Shown piece after piece: positions 7,546-14,606 of a DNA stretch of 64,000 nucleotides. Origin of the DNA: Bacteroidota bacterium (GTDB taxonomy: Bacteria > Bacteroidota > Bacteroidia > Bacteroidales > FEN-979); NCBI GenBank assembly GCA_026391735.1, contig JAPLDL010000018.1, forward strand, positions 49,670 through 113,669, read 5' to 3'. The notes beneath the pieces were generated by a model. It worked only from the letters and a program-made list of their open reading frames with translations. It did not search any database and was not told the DNA's origin. The position numbers were made by a program, and so were the translations under genes. The stretch's first letter is position 1; each line of letters begins with the position of its first letter.

Positions 7546-8094
7546 ATGAAGATTTTAAGCACGATAATTGCAATTTTAGCCATGATACAGATAGCTAATG
7601 CACAGGCCAATAAGTCATTTTATGATTTCAAGGCAACCACACTGGAAGGACAGCCGTTTGATCTTTCTTCGCTCAAAGGGAAAAAAGTCCTGGTCGTAAA
7701 TACGGCTTCCAAATGCGGCCATACTCCCCAGTATGCCGAACTGGAGGAGATGTACAAGAAATATGCCGATAAAAATTTTGTGATCATTGGATTCCCCGCC
7801 AATAATTTTTTATCTCAGGAGCCAGGTGACAACGCTCAGATCAGGGAATTTTGCACGACAAAATACGGAGTAACATTCCCTATGATGGCAAAGATATCGG
7901 TTAAGGGAAAAGATATTGATCCTTTGTATCAATGGCTTACCAGTAAAGATGAGAACGGAGTAATGGATGCGCCTGTGAAATGGAATTTTCAAAAGTTCAT
8001 GATTGATGAGAACGGGAAACTCGTAGGAATGGTACCCCCGGCGGACGCTCCCGATTGCGATAAAATTATAAACTGGATAGAGAATAAACAATGA
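7546..8094 (+). CDS. Exported glutathione peroxidase family protein
   Basis: 182 residues from ATG 7546 (an in-frame TTG at 7537 would add three residues but spoil the signal peptide). Residues 1-20 ([20 protein letters not shown]) are a signal peptide, placing the enzyme outside the cytoplasm. Peroxidatic Cys57 lies in [12 protein letters not shown]; Trp146 and Asn147 of the catalytic tetrad are in WNFQKF. The conserved Gln of the NQF motif is Asn87 (FPANNF). Such enzymes reduce hydroperoxides, normally with thioredoxin-like donors. The stop overlaps the start of a rubredoxin gene (ATGA), so the two are translated together. Confidence 0.88.
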   Translation: MKILSTIIAILAMIQIANAQANKSFYDFKATTLEGQPFDLSSLKGKKVLVVNTASKCGHTPQYAELEEMYKKYADKNFVIIGFPANNFLSQEPGDNAQIREFCTTKYGVTFPMMAKISVKGKDIDPLYQWLTSKDENGVMDAPVKWNFQKFMIDENGKLVGMVPPADAPDCDKIINWIENKQ

Positions 8095-8252
8095 AAAAGT
8101 ACAAGTGTACGGTTTGCGGGCATGTGTATGATCCCTCTGAAGGAGATCCCGATTCAGGTATTGCACCGGGAACCTCTTTTGAAGACATTCCCGCTGACTG
8201 GGTATGCCCGATCTGCAGTGTTGGTAAGGAGGATTACATCCCGATGGACTGA
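8091..8252 (+). CDS. Rubredoxin
   Basis: 53 residues: [20 protein letters not shown] at the start and [14 protein letters not shown] towards the end give the two CxxC pairs that hold a single iron, plus the conserved Tyr, Gly and Trp of rubredoxins. It is a small cytoplasmic electron carrier. Its ATG overlaps the glutathione peroxidase stop by four bases, and a rubrerythrin gene follows after about 160 bases, so a role in peroxide reduction (donor to rubrerythrin or a related peroxidase) is likely. Its coupled neighbour is predicted to be exported, so direct electron transfer between those two is doubtful. Confidence 0.93.
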   Translation: MKKYKCTVCGHVYDPSEGDPDSGIAPGTSFEDIPADWVCPICSVGKEDYIPMD

Positions 8253-8386
8253 ATCATAAGGGATGCCTGGTGCAAGGTGTAATATGTAAGAATTATCTCG
8301 CCGCTTTTCTGATCTGCGATTTTTTTCGCGGAAATTGTTTATTTAAATTAGGTGCTCATGATTGTTTTGTAATTCGCTACTTAAAT

Positions 8387-8394
8387 TACCTTTG
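8387..8394 (+). promoter_or_regulatory. Promoter for rubrerythrin
   Basis: TACCTTTG (exact TAnnTTTG) with a TTTTG at 8365-8369, a 17-base spacer, 17 bases before the ATG at 8412. Confidence 0.55.
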
Positions 8395-8411
8395 CTATAA
8401 ACTCATTGAAA

Positions 8412-8990
8412 ATGGAAACAACGATCAAAGGTACCCGTACCGAAAAGAACCTGCTGAAATCATTTGCAGGAGAATCCCAGGCCAAAAACCGTTATACTTA
8501 CTTCTCAAAGCAGGCCAAAAAAGAAGGTTTTGAGCAGATATCCGCCTTATTTATGGAAACTGCACTTAACGAAGAATCCCATGCAAAAATATTTTTCCGT
8601 TTCCTTGAAGGAGGGCCTGTTGAAATCACAGCCACCTATCCCGCAGGAGTAATCGGGACGACTGCCGAGAACCTAAAAGCTGCCGCCGATGGGGAAAAAG
8701 AGGAATGGACTGAGCTCTATCCTGATTTTGCAAGGGTTGCTGCCGAGGAAGGATTTCCGAAAGTTGCCTCAGCCTACAAACTCATCGCCCAGGTTGAGGA
8801 ACATCACGAGAAGCGTTACAGGAAACTCCTGAACAACATGGAGAAGAACAGGGTATTCGAAAAAGAGGAAAAAGTTTACTGGATTTGCAGGAAATGCGGC
8901 TATATTCATTTTGGGATCAAAGCCCTTCAAAACTGTCCTGCCTGCCAGCACCCCCAGGCGTATTTTGAGCTGCTGGGTGAAAATTATTAA
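8412..8990 (+). CDS. Rubrerythrin
   Basis: 192 residues from ATG 8412 (TTG 8406 is an upstream in-frame alternative). Residues 1-145 form the ferritin-like four-helix domain with the diiron ligands visible as E21 (AGESQAKNRY), E54/H57 (NEESHAK) and E130/H132 (QVEEHHEKRY). Residues 156-185 form a C-terminal rubredoxin-like domain with CRKC and CPAC (Cys159, 162, 175, 178). It reduces hydrogen peroxide in the cytoplasm of anaerobes using electrons from rubredoxin, which is encoded just upstream. It has its own promoter at 8387. The following dehydrogenase gene starts 19 bases after the stop. Confidence 0.93.
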   Translation: METTIKGTRTEKNLLKSFAGESQAKNRYTYFSKQAKKEGFEQISALFMETALNEESHAKIFFRFLEGGPVEITATYPAGVIGTTAENLKAAADGEKEEWTELYPDFARVAAEEGFPKVASAYKLIAQVEEHHEKRYRKLLNNMEKNRVFEKEEKVYWICRKCGYIHFGIKALQNCPACQHPQAYFELLGENY

Positions 8991-9009
8991 AGACCTTATA
9001 TCACGAGAA

Positions 9010-11415
9010 ATGACCAAAAAGAGAAAGTTCATCAAAGAAGAGGTCTTGGCCGATTACAGGCTGGCCTGTGAATCGAGGCAGATCAGCCTTCTTGGGCGTC
9101 GTGAGGCTCTGGGAGGAAGAGCTAATTTCGGAATATTCGGTGATGGTAAGGAAGTTCCTCAAATCGCCATGGCAAAATTTTTCAGACCTGGAGACTGGAG
9201 AGCCGGGTATTACCGTGAGCAAACCTTTATGATGGCTGCAGGCTTATCTGACATGGAACGCTTTTTCGCTCATCTTTATGGTGACACCGATCTTACCAGG
9301 AATCCCGATACCGGCGGCAGGCTGATGAACAACCATTTCGCTACACGAAGTCTGGATGCAAAGGGAGAATGGAAGGACCTCACCAAACAAAAGAATTCAT
9401 CGGGTGACATCTCTCCTACTGCAGCCCAGATGCCTCGTTTGCTGGGGCTTGCATTGGCATCTAAAACATTCAGGAGCAGCAAAGAAATGCAGGAAGCAGG
9501 CAAAAAATTTACCGTGAACGGTGATGAGGTTGCTTTCGGCATGATAGGTGATGCTTCAACTTCTGAAGGACATTTCTGGGAAACTATAAATGCCGCCGGT
9601 GTTCAGCAGGTTCCCATGGCTCTTGCGGTTTGGGACGATGGGTATGGGATAAGCGTGCCGAAAAAGTATCAGACAACAAAAGAAAGTATCTATGATGCAT
9701 TGCAAGGGTTTGTAAAAGAAAAAGGTAAACCCGGAGGCATATTGCTATATACCTGCAAGGGATGGGACTATCCTGCTTTGCTTGATATGTTCGAAGAAGG
9801 CATTGCAGTTTGCAGGAAAGACCATGTGCCGGTAGTATTTCATGTTGCCGAACTCACCCAGCCCCAGGGGCATTCCACTTCAGGTTCACATGAACGGTAT
9901 AAATCAACAGATCGGCTGGCCTGGGAAAAACAATTCGATTGTATTCTTAAAATGCGCGAATGGGCAATAGAATCAGGCATTGCGACTGCAACTGAACTGG
10001 ATGAGATTGAAGCCGGCACTGTTAAAGCAGCCAGGTTAGCAAGGGATGCTGCCTGGAAAGCATACCAGGGCCCCATTAAAGCGGAACGGGAACATCTTAT
10101 CTCTATAGTTAAATCTACCAACTGCCCATGCAAAAAGCAGGACAGGATCGATAAAATCGTTTCCGACCTGCAGTTGGTGTCTGAACCTATCAGAAAAGAC
10201 GTGATATCAGCTGCGAAGAAGATACTCAGGGATGTTTGTACTACCTGCAGTATGAAGAAGCCAATGAAAGCAGACCTGGAAATCTGGATGGATGAGCAGA
10301 AAAAATTAAACACCGACCGGTACAGCTCGCATTTATATAGCGAATCATCTCTGGCTGCCCTGAAAGTTGAAAGCGTTCCACCCGCTTTCAATGACGACTC
10401 CCCTGTTGTCACTGGCCGCGAGATCCTTGTCGCAAATAACGATTACCTTTTAAAACATAATCCCCTGATGATGTATTTCGGGGAAGATGTTGGGAAGATC
10501 GGAGGTGTAAACCAAACCCTCGAGGGCCTTCAGGTAAAATATGGAGAAAACAGGGTGTTTGATACCGGAATACGAGAGCTTACCATTCTTGGACAGGGGC
10601 TTGGCCTGGCATTAAGAGGTCTGAGGCCGGTTACAGAAATACAGTATTTTGACTACCTCCTGTATGGTTTGCAGGTCCTGAGCGACGATATAGCAACTAC
10701 CCATTATCGTACCAAAGGAGGACAGAAAGTTCCCATGATTATTTCCACCCGGGGGCACAGGCTCGTAGGGATCTGGCACTCAGGTTCTCCTCTGAGCATG
10801 GTTATTAATTCCATTCGGGGAGTGCATGTGCTGGTCCCAAGAAATATGACGCAGGCTGCAGGTTTCTATAACACGATGATCGCTTCGGATGACCCCGCAC
10901 TTATTATTGAACCTCTTAACGGTTATCGCCTGAAGGAAAGGATGCCGGCAAACATTGGCCGGTTCCGCATCCCATTAGGCGTTCCGGAAATACTTAGCCA
11001 GGGAAGCGATATCACCCTGGTCACTTACGGTTCCTGCGTGAAGGTTGCCCAGGAAGCAGTTGCCCAGCTTAAAGACTTCAACATCTCAGTGGAACTGATC
11101 GACGTTCAATCACTCTTACCTTTTGATATCCCGGGCACAATTGTCAACTCCCTGAAAAAGACCAACAAGATCGTTTTCTTCGATGAGGACGTCCCGGGAG
11201 GTGCAACAGCATATATGATGCAAAAAGTGCTTGAAGACCAGAAAGGGTACAGATACCTTGATATTGAGCCCAGAACGCTCACTTCCAATGATCACCGTCC
11301 CTCATATAGCAACGACGGGGATTATTTTTCAAACCCCAACGCAGAGAATGTGTTTGAAACGATTTATGCCCTGATGCATGAATACAACCCGAACAAGTAC
11401 GTTCGGCTCTGGTAG
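9010..11415 (+). CDS. Branched-chain-type 2-oxoacid dehydrogenase E1, alpha-beta fusion
   Basis: 801 residues from ATG 9010; in-frame codons upstream overlap the end of rubrerythrin and are not conserved-looking. The N-terminal half is an E1 alpha domain (GDASTSEGHFWETINAAG and a thiamine-diphosphate pocket), and the C-terminal half from about residue 455 is an E1 beta domain (MYFGEDVGKIGGVNQTLEGL, TEIQYFDYLLYGLQ, DEDVPGGATAYMMQ). It catalyses NAD-linked oxidative decarboxylation of a 2-oxoacid with separate lipoyl-E2 and E3 partners. Fused E1 enzymes of this kind are common in Bacteroidota. No E2 or E3 gene is adjacent; the only E2 in the window is at 39012. Substrate (branched-chain or pyruvate) is not decidable. 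Confidence 0.88.
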   Translation: MTKKRKFIKEEVLADYRLACESRQISLLGRREALGGRANFGIFGDGKEVPQIAMAKFFRPGDWRAGYYREQTFMMAAGLSDMERFFAHLYGDTDLTRNPDTGGRLMNNHFATRSLDAKGEWKDLTKQKNSSGDISPTAAQMPRLLGLALASKTFRSSKEMQEAGKKFTVNGDEVAFGMIGDASTSEGHFWETINAAGVQQVPMALAVWDDGYGISVPKKYQTTKESIYDALQGFVKEKGKPGGILLYTCKGWDYPALLDMFEEGIAVCRKDHVPVVFHVAELTQPQGHSTSGSHERYKSTDRLAWEKQFDCILKMREWAIESGIATATELDEIEAGTVKAARLARDAAWKAYQGPIKAEREHLISIVKSTNCPCKKQDRIDKIVSDLQLVSEPIRKDVISAAKKILRDVCTTCSMKKPMKADLEIWMDEQKKLNTDRYSSHLYSESSLAALKVESVPPAFNDDSPVVTGREILVANNDYLLKHNPLMMYFGEDVGKIGGVNQTLEGLQVKYGENRVFDTGIRELTILGQGLGLALRGLRPVTEIQYFDYLLYGLQVLSDDIATTHYRTKGGQKVPMIISTRGHRLVGIWHSGSPLSMVINSIRGVHVLVPRNMTQAAGFYNTMIASDDPALIIEPLNGYRLKERMPANIGRFRIPLGVPEILSQGSDITLVTYGSCVKVAQEAVAQLKDFNISVELIDVQSLLPFDIPGTIVNSLKKTNKIVFFDEDVPGGATAYMMQKVLEDQKGYRYLDIEPRTLTSNDHRPSYSNDGDYFSNPNAENVFETIYALMHEYNPNKYVRLW

Positions 11416-11457
11416 TGAGTAAACAATACACAATTCAATTCCTTTATTTTTTGGGTT

Positions 11458-12126
11458 TTGCAGGTCATACTTACAAAGGATTCTTCCAATACGATTCTGA
11501 ATACTGAGTTGAATGAGACCTATCATTCAACACATGGCGCTATTCAGGAATCCAGGCATGTGTTCATCGAAGCAGGTCTGCTGCATCTTGCTCAGGAGCT
11601 CAAAAATATAACTGTTCTGGAGATAGGGTTCGGTACCGGCCTTAATGCCATGCTTACCCTGATCGAAGCCGAAACACTGGGCAAACAGGTTGACTATACC
11701 GCCGTCGAAGCCTTTCCTCTTGAAAAGGACATTTGGCAGCAGTTGAACTATCCTCGAATGCTGTTCTCATCCAATGATACAGGGATCTACCAAAAGTTGC
11801 ACCTTGCCCCATGGGCAGGGCCCGAGGAAATCACAAGCCACTTCCGCCTTCATAAAATTCATCAGAAACTTGAAACGTACTCGCCGCTGTTTGAATACTT
11901 TGATCTTGTTTACTTTGATGCTTTCTCCCCGGCAGTTCAACCTGAGTTATGGACCGTTGAGATCTTTACAAAACTTTATTCAGCAATGAAGCCCGGAGCC
12001 GTTCTTACAACTTATTCGGTAAAGGGAGATGTTGTCAGATCATTGAAAACTGCAGGTTTTGAAGTCGAAAAAATCCCCGGCCCTCCCGGGAAGAGACAGA
12101 TCACCAGAGCAATGAAACATATCTGA
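11458..12126 (+). CDS. mnmD: tRNA 5-methylaminomethyl-2-thiouridine methyltransferase (MnmD)
   Basis: 222 residues. LNETYHSTHGAIQESRHVFIEAGL and VLEIGFGTGLNAML (SAM-binding) match stand-alone MnmD proteins, the methyltransferase half of MnmC; YFDAFSPAVQPELWT is the usual acceptor-side motif, and YSVKGDVVRSLKTAGF and PGPPGKRQITRA close the family pattern. It methylates the wobble uridine of certain tRNAs. The start is called at a TTG (11458); no ATG lies upstream in frame before a stop, and homologues begin at about this position. The Nudix gene follows after 14 bases, so the two are probably cotranscribed. Confidence 0.85.
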   Translation: MQVILTKDSSNTILNTELNETYHSTHGAIQESRHVFIEAGLLHLAQELKNITVLEIGFGTGLNAMLTLIEAETLGKQVDYTAVEAFPLEKDIWQQLNYPRMLFSSNDTGIYQKLHLAPWAGPEEITSHFRLHKIHQKLETYSPLFEYFDLVYFDAFSPAVQPELWTVEIFTKLYSAMKPGAVLTTYSVKGDVVRSLKTAGFEVEKIPGPPGKRQITRAMKHI

Positions 12127-12140
12127 ATGAAGACCAGGAG

Positions 12141-12590
12141 ATGAGCGAAAAACGGTTTAACATAAGGATATATGGTTTGTTTACGGCGGATGGCAGGATA
12201 CTTGTAACCGATGAATTCCGGTTGGGAATGTTTATGACCAAATTTCCCGGCGGGGCCCTGGAGTTCGGAGAAGGCTCCATCGAATGCCTCAGGAGGGAAT
12301 TCAGGGAAGAACTGGATTCTGAGATTCACGGAATCTCCCATTTCTACACAACTGATTTTTACCAGCCTACGACACTGCTGCCCTCCGATATGCAGCTTTT
12401 CAACATATATTACAGGGTGCAAATCGATGAACCTTACCTGTTTAAAACTACCAGGGTAAAAAACGATATCCCTGCTGTCGACGGTGCACAAAGTTTCCGC
12501 TGGCTTAAGGTTGATGAACTAAAAGAGGATGAATTTACGTTCCCTATTGATAAATTTATTGTGAGCAGGATCAAACTTGAATTAAAATGA
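12141..12590 (+). CDS. NUDIX hydrolase
   Basis: 149 residues. The Nudix box is visible as GGALEFGEGSIECLRREF followed by REELDSE (about residues 34-58), with the metal-binding REFREEL intact; the consensus Gly after EE-L is replaced by Ser. Nudix enzymes hydrolyse nucleoside diphosphates linked to another group; substrate unknown here. The gene is 14 bases downstream of mnmD and its last four bases overlap the start of a lipoprotein gene (ATGA), suggesting an mnmD-nudix-lipoprotein transcription unit. Confidence 0.85.
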   Translation: MSEKRFNIRIYGLFTADGRILVTDEFRLGMFMTKFPGGALEFGEGSIECLRREFREELDSEIHGISHFYTTDFYQPTTLLPSDMQLFNIYYRVQIDEPYLFKTTRVKNDIPAVDGAQSFRWLKVDELKEDEFTFPIDKFIVSRIKLELK

Positions 12591-13324
12591 GAAGCTGCCT
12601 AGTTATGTTATTTATTTTGCTTCTGATGACTTCATGCCATGTGGCCAGGGAGGGGAATACCAGCGTCGGGGGGTATATTAGCAGAGCATCGGGACAGCTA
12701 TTAAAATTTGAGGAGGTAGGCCCAGCAAATTCTGCGATACTGGACTCAGTGATCCTCGACGGACAGGGAAATTTCAATTTCCGGTTCAACTCGGAGGAGA
12801 TTGGTCTGTACACTTTAAGTCTTACGGGAAATAACAGATTAGTCATGGAACTCAGGCCAGGGGATGCAGTAGGCATAAGCTGTCCTGATGGATCAAACCT
12901 TCAGGATGCACTGATCACAGGTTCGGCCGGCAGCAATGACATGAAATTGTTCTTTGAAACAACCTGGAGGAACAGGAAAATGTACGATTCCCTTCAGAGC
13001 TGCCTTTTAATGCATCACGATGATCCTGATTTTGCAGTATTTTCAAGAAAACTGGATGAGTCCCTCAAACCCATCTGGGAAAATCAGCGAGCCCTTGAGA
13101 CGGCTTATATAGAAAGTCATCTTAACAGCTTAACGTCACTTCTGATCCTTAACCAGGGCATCGGGACAAGTCCTGTGCTTACTTTTCATACCGATTCAAT
13201 ATATTTTCTTAAGCTTGACAGCTCCCTTTACAGGGCGTTTCCGGGAAACAGGCATGCCGTATTCCACCACAACAGAATACTTCAGGAACGGGAGCTGGAA
13301 GCCATGAAAAAACAAACCAGATAA
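12587..13324 (+). CDS. Lipoprotein with DUF4369-like N-terminal domain
   Basis: 245 residues. Residues 1-17 form a lipoprotein signal (LFILLLMTSC, lipobox Cys17). The next ~100 residues are beta-rich (ISRASGQLLKFEEV, DSVILDGQGNFNFRF, GLYTLSLTGNNRLVMELRPGD), the pattern of the DUF4369 domain that precedes thioredoxin domains in Bacteroidota thiol-disulfide proteins. The thioredoxin domain itself is absent, and the C-terminal half is helical and ends at residue 245. Function unknown. The start overlaps the Nudix stop. The domain reading is moderately sure; secretion as a lipoprotein is clear. Confidence 0.72.
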   Translation: MRSCLVMLFILLLMTSCHVAREGNTSVGGYISRASGQLLKFEEVGPANSAILDSVILDGQGNFNFRFNSEEIGLYTLSLTGNNRLVMELRPGDAVGISCPDGSNLQDALITGSAGSNDMKLFFETTWRNRKMYDSLQSCLLMHHDDPDFAVFSRKLDESLKPIWENQRALETAYIESHLNSLTSLLILNQGIGTSPVLTFHTDSIYFLKLDSSLYRAFPGNRHAVFHHNRILQERELEAMKKQTR

Positions 13325-13347
13325 ATTTTGCGATATTTGTGCTTCGG

Positions 13348-14115
13348 ATGAACAAAAAGATATATTTCGCTTCAGATTTTCACCTTGGCATCCCCGACCA
13401 TCAGCAGAGCCTTGAACGGGAGAAAAAGCTTGTTGCCTGGCTTGAAATGGCCAGGCAGGATGCTGCTGAAATATACCTGATGGGTGATCTGTTTGATTTC
13501 TGGTTCGAATACAAGCACACTGTTCCAAAGGGCTATACGAGGCTTCTCGGGAAACTGGCTGAGATCACGGATCCCGGATCCCGGATCCCGGTCCATCTTT
13601 TCAGGGGCAACCATGATATGTGGGCCTTCTCATACCTTCAGGAAGAAATCGGCATACAACTCCATCGTGATCCTGAGTTTAAAACCTTTTACGGAAGGAA
13701 TTTTTACCTGGCCCATGGGGACGGACTCGGCCCTGGTGACCACGGTTACAAGTTTATTAAAAAAGTGTTTGCAAACCCGGTAAACCAATGGCTTTTCAGG
13801 CTGATCCATCCTGACCTGGGGATCAGTATGGCTTTATTCTGGTCGAGGAAAAGCCGTCATTCGGCCTTGCAGAAAGAAAAAACGGAAGAAGAAAGGAATC
13901 TCAGACTGATCAATGAACGTATCAGGTTCCATTCCGAAGAACTGGTTAAAGAGCATCCGGACCTCGATTTCCTGATTTATGGCCATTATCATTATCCTGT
14001 AGAAACAACCCTGTCGAACAAATCAGTTCAGGTAGTGCTGGGAGACTGGCTTACACATTTTACTTACGCGGTTTTCGACGGAGAAAAGCTGGCACTGAAA
14101 GAATTCAGGGTATAA
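13348..14115 (+). CDS. lpxH: UDP-2,3-diacylglucosamine diphosphatase, LpxH-like
   Basis: 255 residues from ATG 13348 (a GTG at 13339 is less likely). Metallophosphoesterase motifs are in order: SDFHLG (D-x-H), GDLFDFWFEY, GNHDMW, HGDGLGPGD and GHYHYP. The WFEY and the helical insert carrying SRKSRH are typical of LpxH, which cleaves UDP-diacylglucosamine to lipid X in lipid A synthesis at the inner membrane. Between GKLAEI and the GNHD motif lies DPGSRIP, encoded by a perfect ATCCCGG heptamer array; homologues seem to have a shorter loop there. A strong two-way terminator follows immediately. Confidence 0.85.
   Translation: MNKKIYFASDFHLGIPDHQQSLEREKKLVAWLEMARQDAAEIYLMGDLFDFWFEYKHTVPKGYTRLLGKLAEITDPGSRIPVHLFRGNHDMWAFSYLQEEIGIQLHRDPEFKTFYGRNFYLAHGDGLGPGDHGYKFIKKVFANPVNQWLFRLIHPDLGISMALFWSRKSRHSALQKEKTEEERNLRLINERIRFHSEELVKEHPDLDFLIYGHYHYPVETTLSNKSVQVVLGDWLTHFTYAVFDGEKLALKEFRV
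13564..13591. repeat. ATCCCGG heptamer tandem repeat inside lpxH
   Basis: Four 7-base units (atcacgg then three exact atcccgg) occur within the coding sequence; three units make 21 bases, so the frame is kept and DPGSRIP is encoded. A degenerate array of the same unit is found in non-coding DNA at 42483-42517. Confidence 0.8.
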
Positions 14116-14157
14116 ACAGAAGGGGCGGCTCTATGTGTTGAGCCGCCCCTCCTGTTT
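14114..14157. terminator. Bidirectional terminator between lpxH and ferredoxin
   Basis: An 18-bp stem with one mismatch (14114-14131 pairing with 14140-14157; GC-rich core GGGGCGGCTC) and an 8-base loop, flanked by AAA and TTT, placed between two convergent genes. It can stop transcription from both sides. Confidence 0.88.
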
Positions 14158-14170
14158 ACATTTGCACTTT

Positions 14171-14338
14171 TTATTCGGGATGAATTGCTTCTACAGGGCA
14201 TACATCTGCACATGCTCCGCAATCGGTGCAGGTTTCCGGGTTAATTTTATAAATATCGCCTTCGGAAATTGCTTCAACGGGGCATTCATCGATGCATGTT
14301 CCACAAGCAGTGCAATCTTCATTAATCTTGTAAGCCAT
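14171..14338 (-). CDS. Ferredoxin, 2[4Fe-4S]
   Basis: 55 residues on the minus strand: MAYKINEDCTACGTCIDECP, then CTDCGACADVCPVEAI, giving two complete CxxCxxCxxxCP motifs of a clostridial-type ferredoxin. It is a small soluble low-potential electron carrier. It is transcribed divergently from the two-gene 2-oxoacid oxidoreductase at 14607-17499, which lacks its own ferredoxin subunit, so it is a natural candidate acceptor (inference). A TATCTTTG box lies about 60 bases upstream and the two-way terminator lies just after its stop. Confidence 0.93.
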   Translation of the reverse strand: MAYKINEDCTACGTCIDECPVEAISEGDIYKINPETCTDCGACADVCPVEAIHPE

Positions 14339-14396
14339 GACGCATTGGATTTATGTTCGCAAACATGCGGACTGGTTAGTAATTACATTTCTGTTG

Positions 14397-14404
14397 CAAA
14401 GATA
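14397..14404 (-). promoter_or_regulatory. -7 promoter element for the ferredoxin gene
   Basis: TATCTTTG on the minus strand (exact TAnnTTTG), 58 bases before the ferredoxin ATG at 14338. Confidence 0.5.
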
Positions 14405-14467
14405 AACATTTTTTTTTAATCGTGCTTTACCTGAGTGTTAATTTATTAACAGATCGATCGGTTTGAA

Positions 14468-14557
14468 GATAGCTGGATGACTGGATAACTGGGCTTGCAG
14501 CTTCGCTGCGGTAACTAGATATCCAGTTACCCAGCTATCCAGTTATCCGGTTATCCA
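14468..14557. repeat. Octamer-periodic inverted repeat (CCAGTTAT family)
   Basis: The left arm 14468-14487 pairs with 14520-14539 at 18 of 20 positions. The loop contains a perfect small hairpin, GCAGC-TTC-GCTGC (14497-14509). Beyond it, the right side continues as 8-base units (ccagttac, ccagctat, ccagttat, ccggttat, ccattcct) from 14523. The same octamer builds the array at 43809-43864. It lies between the ferredoxin and kor promoters. Confidence 0.75.
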
Positions 14558-14575
14558 TTCCTCATGATTTTTTTA

Positions 14576-14583
14576 TACCTTTG
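14576..14583 (+). promoter_or_regulatory. -7 promoter element for the korAB-type operon
   Basis: TACCTTTG, exact TAnnTTTG, 23 bases before the ATG at 14607 and just downstream of the octamer inverted repeat. Confidence 0.55.
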
Positions 14584-14606
14584 CTCACTCTAAAAAACAC
14601 ATAACG

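Noticed and set aside
8270..8533. 87-residue plus-strand frame over the rubrerythrin promoter
   Set aside because: It covers the promoter and the first part of rubrerythrin in another frame and has no family resemblance.
12012..12491. 159-residue minus-strand open frame across mnmD and the Nudix gene
   Set aside because: It is antisense to two recognised genes with clear motifs and has no recognisable domain.
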